Source: Chloroflexota bacterium
Lineage (GTDB): Bacteria; Chloroflexota; Anaerolineae; Anaerolineales; Anaerolineaceae
Assembly (NCBI GenBank): GCA_021796375.1
Contig: JAJYJF010000210.1
Location: 1-5,071 of the forward strand
Length of the DNA: 5,071 nt
Reading direction: 5' to 3'
A program made the translations under genes and the position numbers. Positions within the stretch are counted from its first letter, which is position 1. Every line of letters starts with the position of its first letter. Under the pieces are notes generated by a model. The model had not been told where the DNA came from, made no database searches, and saw only the letters and a list, made by a program, of their open reading frames with translations. Positions 3,623 through 5,071 of the stretch are shown here, piece after piece.

Positions 3623-5071
3623 TCTGCCTCCTGGTCAGCTGCTTGCGCAGAAAGCGCACCTTCCTTTTCAATTATATGGTACGTTCCCGGAGATTCCAGA
3701 GTGGCTGTCTTTCCATCTCGAAAGATCACCTGCGTGCTGCCAGCGTCCCGCGTTATTTTCGTTCCCCGATATTGTACCGTAACCTTCCCCGGGAAGGGGT
3801 TAATCCCGGAGATCCGCATCTCGTTGGGAGAGATCAACTCGATGCCGAGCAGCTCGAGGAAGATCCCCGCGGGGAACAGCCCCGCGGCGTGATCGCGCTC
3901 CCCGAAAGGTTTGCCTGTGACCGCATGGTAATACGGGCGCAGGCAGCCTTCCGTCCGGAGGCAGGCCGACATGGCCTCCATCAGCCCGGTGAAGATTTTT
4001 GCCGCTTCTTCCCGCCGGCCGCAGCGGACCAGACCTTCGATCACGAATCCGTTCCAGAGCACCGGCGCCATCGACGGGCCGGCCGCCCCATCCGGTTGGA
4101 CGGCCCCGGGGCAGGTGGACAGGCCGAAGGGATGCCCGTAGCGCTCCGGATCGGTCAGGCTGCGGGCGACCATCTCCTCGACCTGCTCGGGGCCTGGCAT
4201 GCCCGCCCACAGCGGCAGAAAGAGGGTGAGGTCTTCGCGCGCGTAATCCACCGTCTCGACGACGATCTGATCCGTGGGGCCGAAGCCTTGCAGCTGGATC
4301 CGGCTGAGGTAACTGTATGCCGACCGGCTCGTCAGAACGGCGCGGTCCTCCAGCCATTGGGTCTCCCGGAAGGGAAAGCTCTCCGCCTGCTCCTCGCCGG
4401 AGCGGTCTTTCCCGGCGATGCGCAGCTCGACCGGCCTGGGCCCATCCGCCCCCGAAAGAATGCGGATGGCCAGGCGCGCCGGCTCGGGGAGGGGCTGCTC
4501 CAGGAGGATTTCATAGGGCGGCTGGCCTTCGAACAGGACGGTTCCGCTCCGACTGGAGTGGCTGTCGCGGTCGCGGTAGGAATAGACCCCACGCCGGTCA
4601 TCCCACGCTTGCGAGAGCCCCTCCCGCAGCTTTTCAGCGCTGGAGAGCAGGGGCTGAGCGTCTCCGGTGCGGTCGAGCGCGGAGGCGATCTCGGCCAGGC
4701 GCTGGCAGTCATTAAATAAGAAAGCAGCCAGCGCCGGGGATTCGATAAGAACAGGGTCGACCCCCTGGCCCCAGGGGACTCCGCGGGCAAAGAGCGGGTT
4801 CTCCTCCAGGCCGGTCTGGACGATATGGTCCCATTCGGGGTACCCGTCCTGGTCGCGGTCGTGCGCCGGACTGAACCAGGCTTCCAGGTAAGCGCGCAGG
4901 TGCGGAAACACTTTCTCGAGCAGAGCCCGGCTGCCCGTCACCGAATAAACCATCCAGGCCAGCTCCGCGAGGACCGGAGCGGCGAGCAGCCGGCTCCCCT
5001 GGCCGGCCAGACCGGGCTTCCAATCCGGGAGGTCTCGGGTGAAGAAGTTCAGCAGCAGCCCTTCCACCAGG
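3619..5071 (-). CDS. Six-hairpin-type glycoside hydrolase (GH63/MGH1-like), N-terminus outside window
   Basis: The reading frame enters from beyond 5071, leaving about 483 C-terminal residues. Positions below count from the GTG at 5067, an ordinary in-frame Val codon with no sign of being the start. The helix-rich pattern is that of an (alpha/alpha)6 barrel: DRDQDGYPEWD (70-80), QTGLEENPLF (84-93), IESPALAAFLFNDCQRLAEIA (108-128), GHPFGLSTCPG (311-321), APVLWNGFVIEGLVRCG (334-350) and GLFPAGIFLELLGIE (396-410). These resemble GH63, trehalase and MGH1-like hydrolases of alpha-linked sugars. Residues about 180-278 are beta-rich and seem to be a domain inserted into the barrel. The final part (411-466) is a small beta-sheet tail of the kind that closes many six-hairpin glycosidases. 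No signal peptide can be judged. Its stop overlaps the first cyclic-di-AMP receptor gene (ATGA). Substrate and exact GH family are not recognised. Confidence 0.75.
   Translation of the reverse strand, partial: LVEGLLLNFFTRDLPDWKPGLAGQGSRLLAAPVLAELAWMVYSVTGSRALLEKVFPHLRAYLEAWFSPAHDRDQDGYPEWDHIVQTGLEENPLFARGVPWGQGVDPVLIESPALAAFLFNDCQRLAEIASALDRTGDAQPLLSSAEKLREGLSQAWDDRRGVYSYRDRDSHSSRSGTVLFEGQPPYEILLEQPLPEPARLAIRILSGADGPRPVELRIAGKDRSGEEQAESFPFRETQWLEDRAVLTSRSAYSYLSRIQLQGFGPTDQIVVETVDYAREDLTLFLPLWAGMPGPEQVEEMVARSLTDPERYGHPFGLSTCPGAVQPDGAAGPSMAPVLWNGFVIEGLVRCGRREEAAKIFTGLMEAMSACLRTEGCLRPYYHAVTGKPFGERDHAAGLFPAGIFLELLGIELISPNEMRISGINPFPGKVTVQYRGTKITRDAGSTQVIFRDGKTATLESPGTYHIIEKEGALSAQAADQEAE

Noticed and set aside
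3592..4719. 375-residue plus-strand ORF, the longest shadow frame
   Set aside because: Its length is tempting, but it is antisense to the glycoside hydrolase, has a composition heavy in Arg, Gly and Pro without motifs, and would overlap a tightly coupled minus-strand operon.
5065..5067. GTG as the start of the glycoside hydrolase
   Set aside because: The frame is open up to the window edge, there is no room to see a ribosome site, and six-hairpin enzymes of this kind usually carry a further N-terminal part. It is treated as an internal Val codon.

Overview
The window is GC-rich, monoderm-style bacterial DNA. The best guess for its source is a Chloroflexota (Anaerolineae-like) chromosome. This rests on a long Pro-Thr ('TPTPT') wall-spanning linker behind a TPR-like cytoplasmic domain, a membrane-anchored Amidase_3 protein, and the general protein style. 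It is inference, because no rRNA or other marker gene is present. The density is that of an ordinary chromosome: seven genes in three transcription units, no mobile element, CRISPR, tRNA or rRNA seen.

Left unit (minus strand, 1556 to 1, leaving the window): an N-acetylmuramoyl-L-alanine amidase with one N-terminal membrane anchor. It is translationally coupled by an ATGA overlap to a second membrane protein with a TPR-like cytoplasmic part, one transmembrane helix and a Pro-Thr linker. The C-terminal enzymatic or binding domain of that second protein lies outside the window. Together they look like a peptidoglycan-remodelling pair.

Middle unit (plus strand, 1740-2818): a flavin reductase-like FMN-binding split-barrel protein, coupled by ATGA and an internal Shine-Dalgarno to an AMMECR1-domain protein (the 'A' component of the AmmeMemoRadiSam set). 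A good sigma70-type promoter (TTGACG, 17 bp, TATAAC) precedes the pair in the 183-bp divergent spacer.

Right unit (minus strand, entering from beyond 5071 and ending at 3000): the C-terminal 480 or so residues of an (alpha/alpha)6-barrel, six-hairpin-type glycoside hydrolase. It is coupled by ATGA to a PII-like cyclic-di-AMP receptor family protein, and two bases later comes a second, shorter paralogue. The two receptors align without gaps over their first 47 or so equivalent positions. They deviate from the PstA/DarA-type ligand site at different positions, which is the most interesting signal here. Between the middle and right units lies a 181-bp convergent spacer with weak inverted repeats but no convincing terminator.
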